A DNA stretch of 64,000 nt, taken from Pontibacter diazotrophicus (GTDB taxonomy: Bacteria > Bacteroidota > Bacteroidia > Cytophagales > Hymenobacteraceae). This document shows, piece by piece, positions 8,607 through 16,584 of the stretch. Both the position numbers and the translations under genes were made by a program. The stretch's first letter is position 1, and every line of letters begins with the position of its first letter. The notes under the pieces are model-generated. The model was not told the DNA's origin and did not search any database. It worked only from the letters and a program-made list of their open reading frames with translations. The stretch is taken from positions 1-64,000 of the forward strand of contig NZ_QRGR01000006.1 in NCBI RefSeq assembly GCF_003367245.1, given 5' to 3'.

Positions 8607-9416
8607 TTACTTTATGACAATCGTTTTGCGTTCTAACGCTAGGTTGGTGAAGATGCCGAGGCCACCCTGCACCGATGACCTGATTCTTGATGGCTGGGCA
8701 AAAGGGTTGCCGTTGGCATCCTTGGCATTGTCCGTAGAAGAGAGGAAGTCGTAGTACTGTTTTTCGATGTGGAACAGCGTAACAATAAGGTTACTATCCC
8801 GCTCATACCTATAGTTGGAACCATATGTTATCAGTTTGCCATTATTCAACTTGTCAGAACTGAACAGTTCTCTGTCTGAGTCATGGTTCAGGCTGTCGCG
8901 GTGCGTCATGTAGCGGTAATAGTTTTCTTTGTCGGGGTCATCCTGGAAAGTTGTCAGCAGCAGTGCTTCATCCTCATCATTAAATCGCCACTCGACCGTA
9001 TCTATCGGCACTGACGGTAAAACGGTGGTAAAACCAGTTACTTTACGGCCTTTTCCGTCTGTTACTTCCAGGCCATAGATATCGCCTGGTTTCCCATTCA
9101 TGATTTCTTCTGAACTATGCGTGTACAGGAACCCTGTACGATTATCCAGCCTCGGCTTATAGGTAAGATTAATGCGACGACCATTGTGGGTGATAACTAC
9201 CTCCGCGTCTGGTACAAGGGGGGGAGTTGGAGCATCGAAATAGCTGGCGCTCTCCTGCACGGCTATGCGGTAGGGCTTGCCAGGCTCCAGGTAACCCTCT
9301 ACCACCAGTTGCGGGTTATATGTTGGCAAGTCTATGCTGATGTCTTTATCCATGTCACAGCCATAGAAAGCAGCGATGAACGGCAGCAGGAAAAATAGGG
9401 TGTGCTTTAACTTCAT
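8607..9416 (-). CDS. DUF4249 domain lipoprotein, partner of a TonB-dependent receptor
   Basis: A 269-residue lipoprotein. The signal sequence ends in the lipobox 'FYGC' with Cys20. The mature part opens 'DISIDLPTYNPQLVVEGYLE', typical of DUF4249, a Bacteroidota family encoded next to TonB-dependent receptors, and shows the usual 'DAEVVITHNG' strand. Its start overlaps the stop of the upstream receptor by 4 bp (ATGA), so the two are translationally coupled. By analogy it is a surface or periplasmic partner in ligand uptake; the ligand is unknown. Confidence 0.9.
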   Translation of the reverse strand: MKLKHTLFFLLPFIAAFYGCDMDKDISIDLPTYNPQLVVEGYLEPGKPYRIAVQESASYFDAPTPPLVPDAEVVITHNGRRINLTYKPRLDNRTGFLYTHSSEEIMNGKPGDIYGLEVTDGKGRKVTGFTTVLPSVPIDTVEWRFNDEDEALLLTTFQDDPDKENYYRYMTHRDSLNHDSDRELFSSDKLNNGKLITYGSNYRYERDSNLIVTLFHIEKQYYDFLSSTDNAKDANGNPFAQPSRIRSSVQGGLGIFTNLALERKTIVIK

Positions 9417-11743
9417 TTAAATCTAAAATTATACGTAATTGACGGCACAAGCGGGAAAAGCGCTACCTGCTTTGCCTTGAAACCTAAGGTCTCTCTTCTT
9501 TCTTCGTCTCTTACCTGCTCAAAATATATAAAGTATGGATTACGGCGGTTGTACACATTGTACACGCTAAAGGTCAGGTCTGATTCACCCCGCTTCGGTT
9601 TCAGTTTTAACACAGCGCTTAAGTCCAGGCGGTGGTAAGGGGCCAGCCTGAAAGAGTTCCGATCTTCGTAAATCGGAATCACGTTGGGGTCCTCACCTTC
9701 CACATCCTGGAAAACAAAACGTGCCACCGGAATAGAATAAGCGTTGCCCGTGCCGAATACAAAGGCTCCTGTCACGCTCAGGCGCTTGTTGAGCTGGTGC
9801 AGCACCACTAGGCTGATATCGTGGCGTCGGTCGTAACGTGTCGGAAACCACCGTCCCTCATTGATGTCTTCCAGATCGTTTTCGCTGTCAAACTTCCTGT
9901 ACGTCCAGGAGAGGGTGTATCCCAGCCATCCGGTCGTTTTGCCTTTGATTTTCTCCAGGTAGATTTCGTTGCCGTAGCTCTTGCCTATACCAAAGAGAAA
10001 TTCATCCTGCAGGTTATCGTTCACGAAAAGGTTCGCACCATCACGGAAGTCCAGTTGGTTCGTCATCCACTTATAGTACACCTCGTTGGTTATCATATAC
10101 TTGCCCCTGCCAAATAGCTTGTTAAGGCCTACTGCTACCTGTTGGGAGCGTTGCGGTTCTACACCCTCCGTAGACGGGTACCAGATATCTGTGGGCAAAG
10201 ATGCCCCTGAGTTAGACACCAGGTGTACGTACTGCTTCATGCTGGCAAAGCTGGCTTTCAGAGAGGTGCTTTCGCTTAAGTTGTATTTAGCGGCAGCGCG
10301 TGGCTCCAGGGCAGTATAGGTTTTGCCGCCGCTGTTAAAGCCTGAAAACCGTAGCCCATAATTCAGCGACAACTGCGCGCTTACCTGGTAATCATCAGAG
10401 GCATACACTCCGAATTCTGTGCCTGAAAGGTTAGTACCTGTACTGATAGACTGGGTACTATCGCCAGACTCAAAGTTAAGGCGGCCGATGGTAAAATGAT
10501 GGCTGGTAGCCATTGCACCAAACTTAATGCTATGCCCGCCCTTCACAAAGAGGTCAAAATCTGTTTTAAAAGTATAGTCCTGTACAGCAGAAGTTAGTTT
10601 TGCACTGAAAACGTCGATGGAATTGTTAATGCTATACCGGTAACCGGTGCTGTAGATAGAGGTGGTGGCGTACAAGCTGTTGTTAAATTTATGCCTCCAG
10701 CGAAGGGTGCCCATTGTGTTGCCCCAGTTAAAGTCAAATTTGAATCTGTCGTCGTTAAAGCCGAAGATGTCGCGGCCGAGGTAGCCGCTCAACGTCAGTT
10801 CATCGTTTTTGCCTACTTTATAGGTTAGCTTGCCATTCAGGTCGTAGAAATAGTAGTCTGGAATGGGGTCGTAATCTGCATTGCCTTCACTTAAACGGTT
10901 TATTTGCCGCGTAAAAATATCCACATACGTCCGCCGGGCCGACACTGTAAAATTGAGTTTATCTTTAATGATAGGGCCGTCTACTGTAAGGCGCGAGGCG
11001 ATTAGGCCAATGCCACCTGTTGCTCCAATACGTTCATTGTTACCCTCGTTCAGTTTTACATCCATTACAGAAGATAGACGGCCTCCGTATTGAGAGGGAA
11101 ACCCGCCTTTGTAGAGGTCCACACTCTTTACAGCATCAGGATTAAACACGCTGAAAAAGCCGAACAGGTGAGAAGGATTGTAGATAAGGGCGTCATCCAC
11201 CAGCACCAGGTTCTGGTCTGGCCCCCCGCCACGCACATACATGCCGGAAGTGCCCTCGCCACCGGACTGTACACCGGGTTTTAGCTGTAGCGTCTTTACA
11301 AGGTCTACCTCCCCAAATAGTGCCGGCAGAAGTTTAGCCTCGCGTGAGGAAAGAGATTCCACGCTCATGCGGGTATCGTTCAGCTTCTGGCGCAGGCTGT
11401 TTGCCTCTACCTGCACCTCTTTCAGTTCCGTTTTAGCAGGGTCTAAGGTAAAGTTTATGCGTTGTTGCGCTCCGCCTGTAACACGGGTGCTACGCGAAAA
11501 GCTGCTATAGCCGATATAAGTCGCCTGTAAGTTATGCTCACCTTCGGGCAGGCTGAGTGTATAAAAACCTTCTTCGTTTGTGCTGGTACCAAGACCAAGT
11601 GCCGGAACGGATACGGTGGCTCCTATCAGTGGCTCGCCATTGTTGGCGTCACGTACAAAGCCGCGCACCTGAAAGCTCTGAGCGAGGACAGGTACTGTAA
11701 AGAGCAGTAAGAAAAAAATACTATAAAGGTGATAAAAGCGCAT
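9413..11743 (-). CDS. TonB-dependent receptor with N-terminal carboxypeptidase-regulatory-like domain
   Basis: A 776-residue outer-membrane receptor. The signal peptide ends 'PVLAQ' near residue 22. Next comes a CarboxypepD_reg-like domain (about 24-115: 'VRGFVRDANNGEPLIGATV'), a plug domain (about 130-240: 'GMYVRGGGPDQNLVLVDDA', 'FNPDAVKSVDLYKGGFPS') and a 22-strand barrel ending 'YNFRFK'. This is the SusC-like, TonB/ExbBD-powered class. The 4-bp overlap with the DUF4249 gene makes a two-gene uptake unit. No FecIR-type regulator is next to it. Confidence 0.94.
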   Translation of the reverse strand: MRFYHLYSIFFLLLFTVPVLAQSFQVRGFVRDANNGEPLIGATVSVPALGLGTSTNEEGFYTLSLPEGEHNLQATYIGYSSFSRSTRVTGGAQQRINFTLDPAKTELKEVQVEANSLRQKLNDTRMSVESLSSREAKLLPALFGEVDLVKTLQLKPGVQSGGEGTSGMYVRGGGPDQNLVLVDDALIYNPSHLFGFFSVFNPDAVKSVDLYKGGFPSQYGGRLSSVMDVKLNEGNNERIGATGGIGLIASRLTVDGPIIKDKLNFTVSARRTYVDIFTRQINRLSEGNADYDPIPDYYFYDLNGKLTYKVGKNDELTLSGYLGRDIFGFNDDRFKFDFNWGNTMGTLRWRHKFNNSLYATTSIYSTGYRYSINNSIDVFSAKLTSAVQDYTFKTDFDLFVKGGHSIKFGAMATSHHFTIGRLNFESGDSTQSISTGTNLSGTEFGVYASDDYQVSAQLSLNYGLRFSGFNSGGKTYTALEPRAAAKYNLSESTSLKASFASMKQYVHLVSNSGASLPTDIWYPSTEGVEPQRSQQVAVGLNKLFGRGKYMITNEVYYKWMTNQLDFRDGANLFVNDNLQDEFLFGIGKSYGNEIYLEKIKGKTTGWLGYTLSWTYRKFDSENDLEDINEGRWFPTRYDRRHDISLVVLHQLNKRLSVTGAFVFGTGNAYSIPVARFVFQDVEGEDPNVIPIYEDRNSFRLAPYHRLDLSAVLKLKPKRGESDLTFSVYNVYNRRNPYFIYFEQVRDEERRETLGFKAKQVALFPLVPSITYNFRFK

Positions 11744-11887
11744 CAGGAAGCGATGGTTATACTTGTGTAGCTGTAATATTCATTAACGGAATACAGAATA
11801 AATAATTTTAGTTTAAGTACAGATTTAACCCATAAAAGTTACAAATGGTTTGTCTGTGAGATTAAATTATTTGAAGGTAAATAAAAG

Positions 11888-11910
11888 AAGCCGCACTATT
11901 GGTGCGGCTT
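11888..11910. terminator. Hairpin in the 11.7-12.1 kb gap, likely terminator
   Basis: AAGCCGCAC / GTGCGGCTT with loop TATTG-like sequence and T-rich tracts on both sides. It lies in the 363-bp gap between the TonB receptor start and the M61 peptidase stop. It probably terminates the leftward M61 transcript; the rest of the gap is AT-rich without a recognisable gene. Confidence 0.65.
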
Positions 11911-12106
11911 TTGGTAAAATAATAAAACAGTAGGGTATTTAAAACCTAGGAACATAATGAAAATTATCCTTCACTGATTATGTGCGGCTGCCGCTAAGCT
12001 AATGTTTGGCCCGCCCGCCCGGCTTGTTAAGGAGGGCTTTGGGAGCAAAATTTTTCATAGGTTTATTTTATACTAATGGCGTTGTTTGTTGTGGCAGCAA
12101 ATAGGT

Positions 12107-13978
12107 TCAGACTTCATTGTTCAACCAGGCTGCCCGAAGTGCTTTTTGCTCAGGTGTCGCGGTAGGGTCTGGCTCCAGCACGTGCAGCGACTGACGCTCG
12201 CGGGAAATCGCCCTGCCTCTCAGCTTCTTTTTCCTGATTTTGCCGCTGGAGTTTTCACGTCCAACCGTTATCGTTATTCTTTCGCCGGGTTGTACCTGCT
12301 GTAGTTGCTCTCCTATTACCTCCCGTATGTTCAGAGGAGTTATCTCGGTGCCGTTCAGTGCCAGTAACTGATCCCCTTCCCTAAAGCCCATTTCCTGTCC
12401 GAAGGCATCCATTTCATCTGTCTCAGCTATTATAATTTTATTCGCCTCCTCATCAAAGCCGGGTGTGAAATCGCCGTATGAGATGATCTGCTGTGTAGCT
12501 GTTGGCTCATACCGGATGCCAACCTTCCGGAACGTTTCATCCAGGGGGAGGGGCTCAGCGCCTTCTACATACCTGCTGAAGAACTCCCTGATTTCCGGGT
12601 ACGTAAGCGCTGCAATCTTATCAAACAGCTCCTCATCCTTGAAAGCGTTCTCTTTACCATAGGTCTTGGCCAGGTCCAGCATCAGGTTGCGCAGGCCATA
12701 CGTGCCTCCTGACAGCTCCCGCAGTCTTACATCCAGTACCAGGCCAATAAGTGCTCCTTTCTGATACACGTTGCCGTACTGGTCCTCGTACTCCTCCAGT
12801 ACGTTTGCACTCATCTCCGTGAAAGGCAGGGTGTCGTTATAATAAGCTCTGGAAGTAACAATGTTCTCGCGCACCTTCTGAAGGTATTCGTTCAGGTCGA
12901 TGAGGTCTTCGTAGACCTGAACATGTGAGGCAAAGTATTCTGTTACTCCTTCATACAGCCACAGGTGCTTCGACATTTGAGGGTTGATGAAGTCGAAGTT
13001 GCCGATTTCCTCAGAATGGATGCTGAGAGGCGTCACGATATGGAAGAACTCATGTGCGGCCACATCCCGGATGGTACTGCTAAACTGCTCCTCCGGCATC
13101 TCTGGCAGAAAGTATACCGAAGAATAAGAATGCTCCAGTGCACCATACGAGCCGGATTTCCCGACACGCTCGGGCACGTAAATCAGGAAAGCATATTTAT
13201 CCACTGGCAGAGTGCCTCCTAAGTAGCTGCGCTGTGCCTCCAGAATACTCTTTACATTGGCTGCGATGGGCTCGGAAGTTACCCTGCCGGAAGGGGAATA
13301 GACGGATACCAGTACTTCTGTATCGCCAAGTTCCAGCACCGTCGTGTCCGGGCGGTTATACATCAGCGGCGAATCTGCCAGTTCCATGTAGTTTGGCAAG
13401 AGGTAATGATCAGAGGTGTCGGTAGAGACCACAGCCTGCAGCGAGGTAGAGCCATAGAAGTCTTCCGGCTTTGTGATGTTCAGTTGGTAAGGCACCTGCT
13501 TCATGCCTTCAAAGTAACCTACAAAGCCAAATGGGTTCAGCAGGAAATTCTGATTCTCTTCAATGTTGGTTCCGCCCGGCTCAAAAAGTACTTCTTCACG
13601 CCGCTGTGCATCAAAAGTATCGTCTACCCAATACGTGATGCGATCCAGGTCAGAGGCATTGCTGATCTGCCAGCGGTTTGTATCCAGTTGCGTTACAGCA
13701 AGCGTGTCTCCGGTTATGTTATAGGCTTTTAAATCTGTTACAAACCGGCCAAAGTCCGAAACAGAGTAAGTGCCCGGCACAATCTTCGGCATAATATAAA
13801 TAATTTCGCTCTGGTTGATAGGAGGGGCCTGCAGGCTCACCGGTACCTTGTCGTCTCTTACTTCTGTCAGATCTATCCTTACAGTATACCTGTTGGTTAC
13901 GGTGTCTTGCTGCTGGGCATATCCTGAAAAAAAAAGGCCTAAACTGAATAGGAAGAGTAGTGGTGTTTTTAGGGTCAT
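12107..13978 (-). CDS. M61 family (glycyl aminopeptidase-like) zinc metallopeptidase with PDZ domain
   Basis: A 623-residue secreted peptidase with a signal peptide ending at about residue 21 ('GYAQQQ'). The N-terminal M61 beta domain is followed by the zinc motif HEFFH (about 309-313, 'DVAAHEFFHIVTPLSI'), then 'LYEGVTEYFASH', which contributes the third zinc ligand Glu. A PDZ domain near residues 500-590 carries 'GDQLLALNGTEI'. The domain order matches Bacteroidota M61 proteins. It is encoded just after a DoxX gene (3-bp gap), so the two probably share a transcript. The substrate is unknown. Confidence 0.92.
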   Translation of the reverse strand: MTLKTPLLFLFSLGLFFSGYAQQQDTVTNRYTVRIDLTEVRDDKVPVSLQAPPINQSEIIYIMPKIVPGTYSVSDFGRFVTDLKAYNITGDTLAVTQLDTNRWQISNASDLDRITYWVDDTFDAQRREEVLFEPGGTNIEENQNFLLNPFGFVGYFEGMKQVPYQLNITKPEDFYGSTSLQAVVSTDTSDHYLLPNYMELADSPLMYNRPDTTVLELGDTEVLVSVYSPSGRVTSEPIAANVKSILEAQRSYLGGTLPVDKYAFLIYVPERVGKSGSYGALEHSYSSVYFLPEMPEEQFSSTIRDVAAHEFFHIVTPLSIHSEEIGNFDFINPQMSKHLWLYEGVTEYFASHVQVYEDLIDLNEYLQKVRENIVTSRAYYNDTLPFTEMSANVLEEYEDQYGNVYQKGALIGLVLDVRLRELSGGTYGLRNLMLDLAKTYGKENAFKDEELFDKIAALTYPEIREFFSRYVEGAEPLPLDETFRKVGIRYEPTATQQIISYGDFTPGFDEEANKIIIAETDEMDAFGQEMGFREGDQLLALNGTEITPLNIREVIGEQLQQVQPGERITITVGRENSSGKIRKKKLRGRAISRERQSLHVLEPDPTATPEQKALRAAWLNNEV

Positions 13979-13981
13979 GTG

Positions 13982-14455
13982 TTAGATTTTTCGAATAACA
14001 GATGGTTCGTTTACAGGCAGCTTTGTATGTTGCTCTTTCCGTGTACGTGCTATATACGCATCCAGTGACAGTGGGCCTGCTCCATTAAACAAAAAGAAAA
14101 AGCCTAAGGCTATGAGTTGTGCCGCAGGATAGTACTGCGGGAAAGACTGCCCTATATGGGCAATAAAGATAGCTGCTGTAAAATTGATGATAAAAAGGAC
14201 CCCTACAAGGCGAACAGCGCCTCCTATAAGCAACAGAATGCCACAGATAAACTGCACATAAACAGAGAGGTGGGCTGCTATTAGCGGGTAAGGCACACCG
14301 TGCAGCTGTAGAAAGTCTCTGAACTCCATCATTCTGGCCCAGCTGAAAACATTGTCCTGCACGCCATATATAATAAACACACCGATTGCGAACCTCAGGA
14401 AAAGCACACCATAGGCACTGTGGCGTCGGAAGAAGGAGAAAACGCTTGCATCCAT
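13982..14455 (-). CDS. DoxX-family membrane protein
   Basis: A 157-residue protein with four transmembrane helices: 'LFLRFAIGVFIIYGVQ', 'VYVQFICGILLLIGGAVRL', 'VLFIINFTAAIFIA' and 'LIALGFFFLFNGAG'. The layout and the 'NGAGPLSLDAYI' end fit the DoxX/SURF4-like family of inner-membrane proteins of poorly known redox-related function. It is 3 bp upstream of the M61 peptidase, implying co-transcription. Confidence 0.85.
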   Translation of the reverse strand: MDASVFSFFRRHSAYGVLFLRFAIGVFIIYGVQDNVFSWARMMEFRDFLQLHGVPYPLIAAHLSVYVQFICGILLLIGGAVRLVGVLFIINFTAAIFIAHIGQSFPQYYPAAQLIALGFFFLFNGAGPLSLDAYIARTRKEQHTKLPVNEPSVIRKI

Positions 14456-14569
14456 AGGTGCGGGTATTAATATGTCTGGCGTATTTATCTCAGAGCTGCA
14501 TCCGTCGTTTTTGAGGCAGCATGTAAAGCTTTACTGTGAATATAACTGTATGAAGTATTAATAAATTGT

Positions 14570-14677
14570 TTATTCGACAATCAGGCGGTTTTCATAGATG
14601 AAGATTGCCTCATCGTAGCCAGGCACGCTGCTTCTTATGATCAGTACCGGATTGTTATAGATGTGGTAAATGCTCAT
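14570..14677 (-). CDS. Possible 35-residue micro-protein
   Basis: A short reading frame starts at the ATG at 14677 (MSIYHIYNNPVLIIRSS...) and stops at 14570. It overlaps the last 23 bp of the preceding gene in another frame. The predicted peptide alternates hydrophobic and charged residues and has protein-like composition, but there is no strong ribosome binding site. It could equally be the frameshifted tail of the 14655-15056 gene. Confidence 0.3.
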   Translation of the reverse strand: MSIYHIYNNPVLIIRSSVPGYDEAIFIYENRLIVE

Positions 14678-15056
14678 GTTGGTTCACAGCAAGTTGATTC
14701 CCTTCCGGCATACACAGCATCCTTTTGATATCTGCATAATAAAAGGAAAATCTGCTGATAAGCGGGAAAGCAGCTTCAGAGTCAGCTTTTATAAGGTTCC
14801 TTTGCTCTGACAGACAGCGCAGCAGTTTGATACTCTCCTGATCCGATGCGCTTTTATGCTCATACTGACTTCTCTCAACATCAGTTTTGGAAATGGTATG
14901 CTGGCGGCTTTCGCAGTCAGTGGGGGACTGGTCCTGCACAGCAATTTCTTCTCCTATGAAAAGATCGATTACAGTACTAGCCGCTGGTAACGGAACAGTC
15001 AGGCTGATAGCACTGACAGCCAGCGAGGTTAAGAAAACGGCAGGTGTATTTTTCAT
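14655..15056 (-). CDS. Hypothetical secreted protein
   Basis: I choose the ATG at 15056, which opens a signal-peptide-like segment (MKNTPAVFLTSLAVSAISLT); a longer frame up to 15146 adds unlikely residues. The roughly 133-residue product is polar with a cysteine-containing middle ('DCESRQ', 'LLRCLSEQ', 'MLCMPEG') and no recognised domain. It is downstream of, and in the same direction as, the ABC export genes, but with its own gap. Function unknown. Confidence 0.5.
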   Translation of the reverse strand: MKNTPAVFLTSLAVSAISLTVPLPAASTVIDLFIGEEIAVQDQSPTDCESRQHTISKTDVERSQYEHKSASDQESIKLLRCLSEQRNLIKADSEAAFPLISRFSFYYADIKRMLCMPEGNQLAVNQHEHLPHL

Positions 15057-15163
15057 AGCTTTTTTTATTTTTAAAGATGTGATCCAGGGTGATAAGGTTG
15101 CTTCAGGAGAGTAAAAAAATATTTTGGCAGCTTTAAAAAAGAACAAACAATCTAAACTGACGC

Positions 15164-15724
15164 CTATTCTGTTCGCAGGGCCAGTACCGGGTCTGACATT
15201 GCGGCGCGGGCAGCCTTAAAGCTAACCGTACAGATGGCCAGCGCCAGGGCGACTAAGCCGGAAAGAACAAAAATCCAGATGTTGATGGGGGTGCGGTAAG
15301 CAAAGTCCTGCAGCCATTGTTGCATACCGTACCAAGCAATGGGGCAGGCCAGCAAAATAGACAGCAGCACCAGCAAGGCAAAATCCTTCGTCAGCAGCAC
15401 CACGATTTGCGAAATAGATGAACCCAATACTTTTCTTATACCAATTTCGCGGGTGCGCTGCTCTGCCATAAAGGAGGCAAGGCCAAACAACCCCATGCAG
15501 GCGATGAAGATAGTAAGCCGCGCGAAATACCCAAATATGGCCAGCATTTTCTCCTCAGCCCGGTACTGCTCGTTAAAACTTTCATCCAGAAAGAAGTACT
15601 CCAGCGGATGAGACGGAGCCAGGCGCTGCCAGGTAGCCTCTATATGCGCCATGGTCTCTCTGATGTTGCCAGGTGACATGCGGGCCATGTTCCGGAAGAA
15701 GATGAGAAAGTAATTCTTGAGCAT
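15164..15724 (-). pseudogene. Internally deleted FtsX/MacB-type ABC permease remnant
   Basis: The 186-residue frame starts like the two full-length permeases upstream ('MLKNYFLIFFRN', compare 'MLHNYFKIAFRN') but jumps after about 14 residues to a segment equal to their last quarter. 'HIEATWQRLAPSHPLEYFF' aligns with 'FVESTWRNFDSRYPLQYFF' of the neighbour, and the rest ('YRAEEKML', 'GLFGLASF', 'EIGIRKVLGSS') covers the final three helices of the FtsX domain. Roughly 600 residues, including the first helix and the whole MacB periplasmic domain, are missing, yet the reading frame is intact. It is probably a deletion relic of a third tandem permease; a small functional protein cannot be excluded. 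Confidence 0.75.
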
Positions 15725-15796
15725 GATGCTAAATCTAAACTATTGAATACACATATTTTTGCATGGCAGCAGCTAACTTCAGACCTTTAGTGGCTA

Positions 15797-16549
15797 CTAA
15801 TCCTGCAGCACGGTAACACTCCCAAGACCACCGGCAACGGAGATGTTAATGGTGTGCCTGCTTTTGCCCAGCGCGGCATTAACATAGGAATTGCCTTCTT
15901 TTTGTAGGCCAGCCATCTCTCTGCTTCCGAGGCCACTGCTTTTTATGCGCGCGCCAGTGCCTTTAGGGATTCTGATGGTTACATCGCCTATACCTCCGGC
16001 AACATCCACGTCCACATCATGGTCCCAGTTGCCCCGCAGGTCCAGGTTGAGTTCGCCCACCCCGACATTCACGTCCAGGTCGTTTATTTTGCTGCCACGC
16101 AGGTTAATGTCGCAGCTGGCGGCACCGGCATTCAGGGTAAGCTTGTTGATGTTACTGTTCTGCAGGTCCAGCTTTGTTTCGCCTGCGCCCATTTTTATGT
16201 GCAGGTCGAGAGGCGTTGTTTTGCTCAGGTTCACATTCCACTCGTTTTTGGTGTTCTTACTGTTGTTGCCAGACATCTCTTTTTGCCGGAAGCTGTATTC
16301 AGGGGCTGTTTTGCTGTCGTTGCTGGTAAACACCGGCAGCCATTCGGCTTTCGAGTATTTTACCTGCGTCTCAACCAGCGAGGCAGCGTCGGCAGTAACC
16401 TGTAAAACACCGGCTGGTACATCCAGTGTTACTTTGCCTTTTTTAGCGCCGCTTGCAGAGGCTGTCTTCTTGTATTCGAATTCCTGCTGTGCCAGCAGTA
16501 TTTGTAGAGGGAGCAGAAGAAGTGTAGCGATGAGGGTTATTCTTTTCAT
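15797..16549 (-). CDS. Secreted 'toast-rack'/LiaF-like beta-repeat protein in the ABC operon
   Basis: A 250-residue protein with a signal peptide (ends 'QILLAQQ'). The mature part is a ladder of short strands: 'LDLHIKMGAGETKLDL', 'KLTLNAGAASCDINL', 'DLDVNVGVGELNLDLRG', 'DVDVAGGIGDVTIRIP', 'NISVAGGLGSVTVLQD'. This periodic [LIV]-x-[LIV]-x-G-x-G pattern resembles the DUF2154/toast-rack and LiaF C-terminal families, which form beta-solenoids. It sits between the full permeases and the truncated one, all leftward, so it may work with the exporter or in envelope stress sensing. The operon role is inference. Confidence 0.75.
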   Translation of the reverse strand: MKRITLIATLLLLPLQILLAQQEFEYKKTASASGAKKGKVTLDVPAGVLQVTADAASLVETQVKYSKAEWLPVFTSNDSKTAPEYSFRQKEMSGNNSKNTKNEWNVNLSKTTPLDLHIKMGAGETKLDLQNSNINKLTLNAGAASCDINLRGSKINDLDVNVGVGELNLDLRGNWDHDVDVDVAGGIGDVTIRIPKGTGARIKSSGLGSREMAGLQKEGNSYVNAALGKSRHTINISVAGGLGSVTVLQD

Positions 16550-16584
16550 ATATGTTGTCTTTATGTGAGTCGAGATCTGATAGC

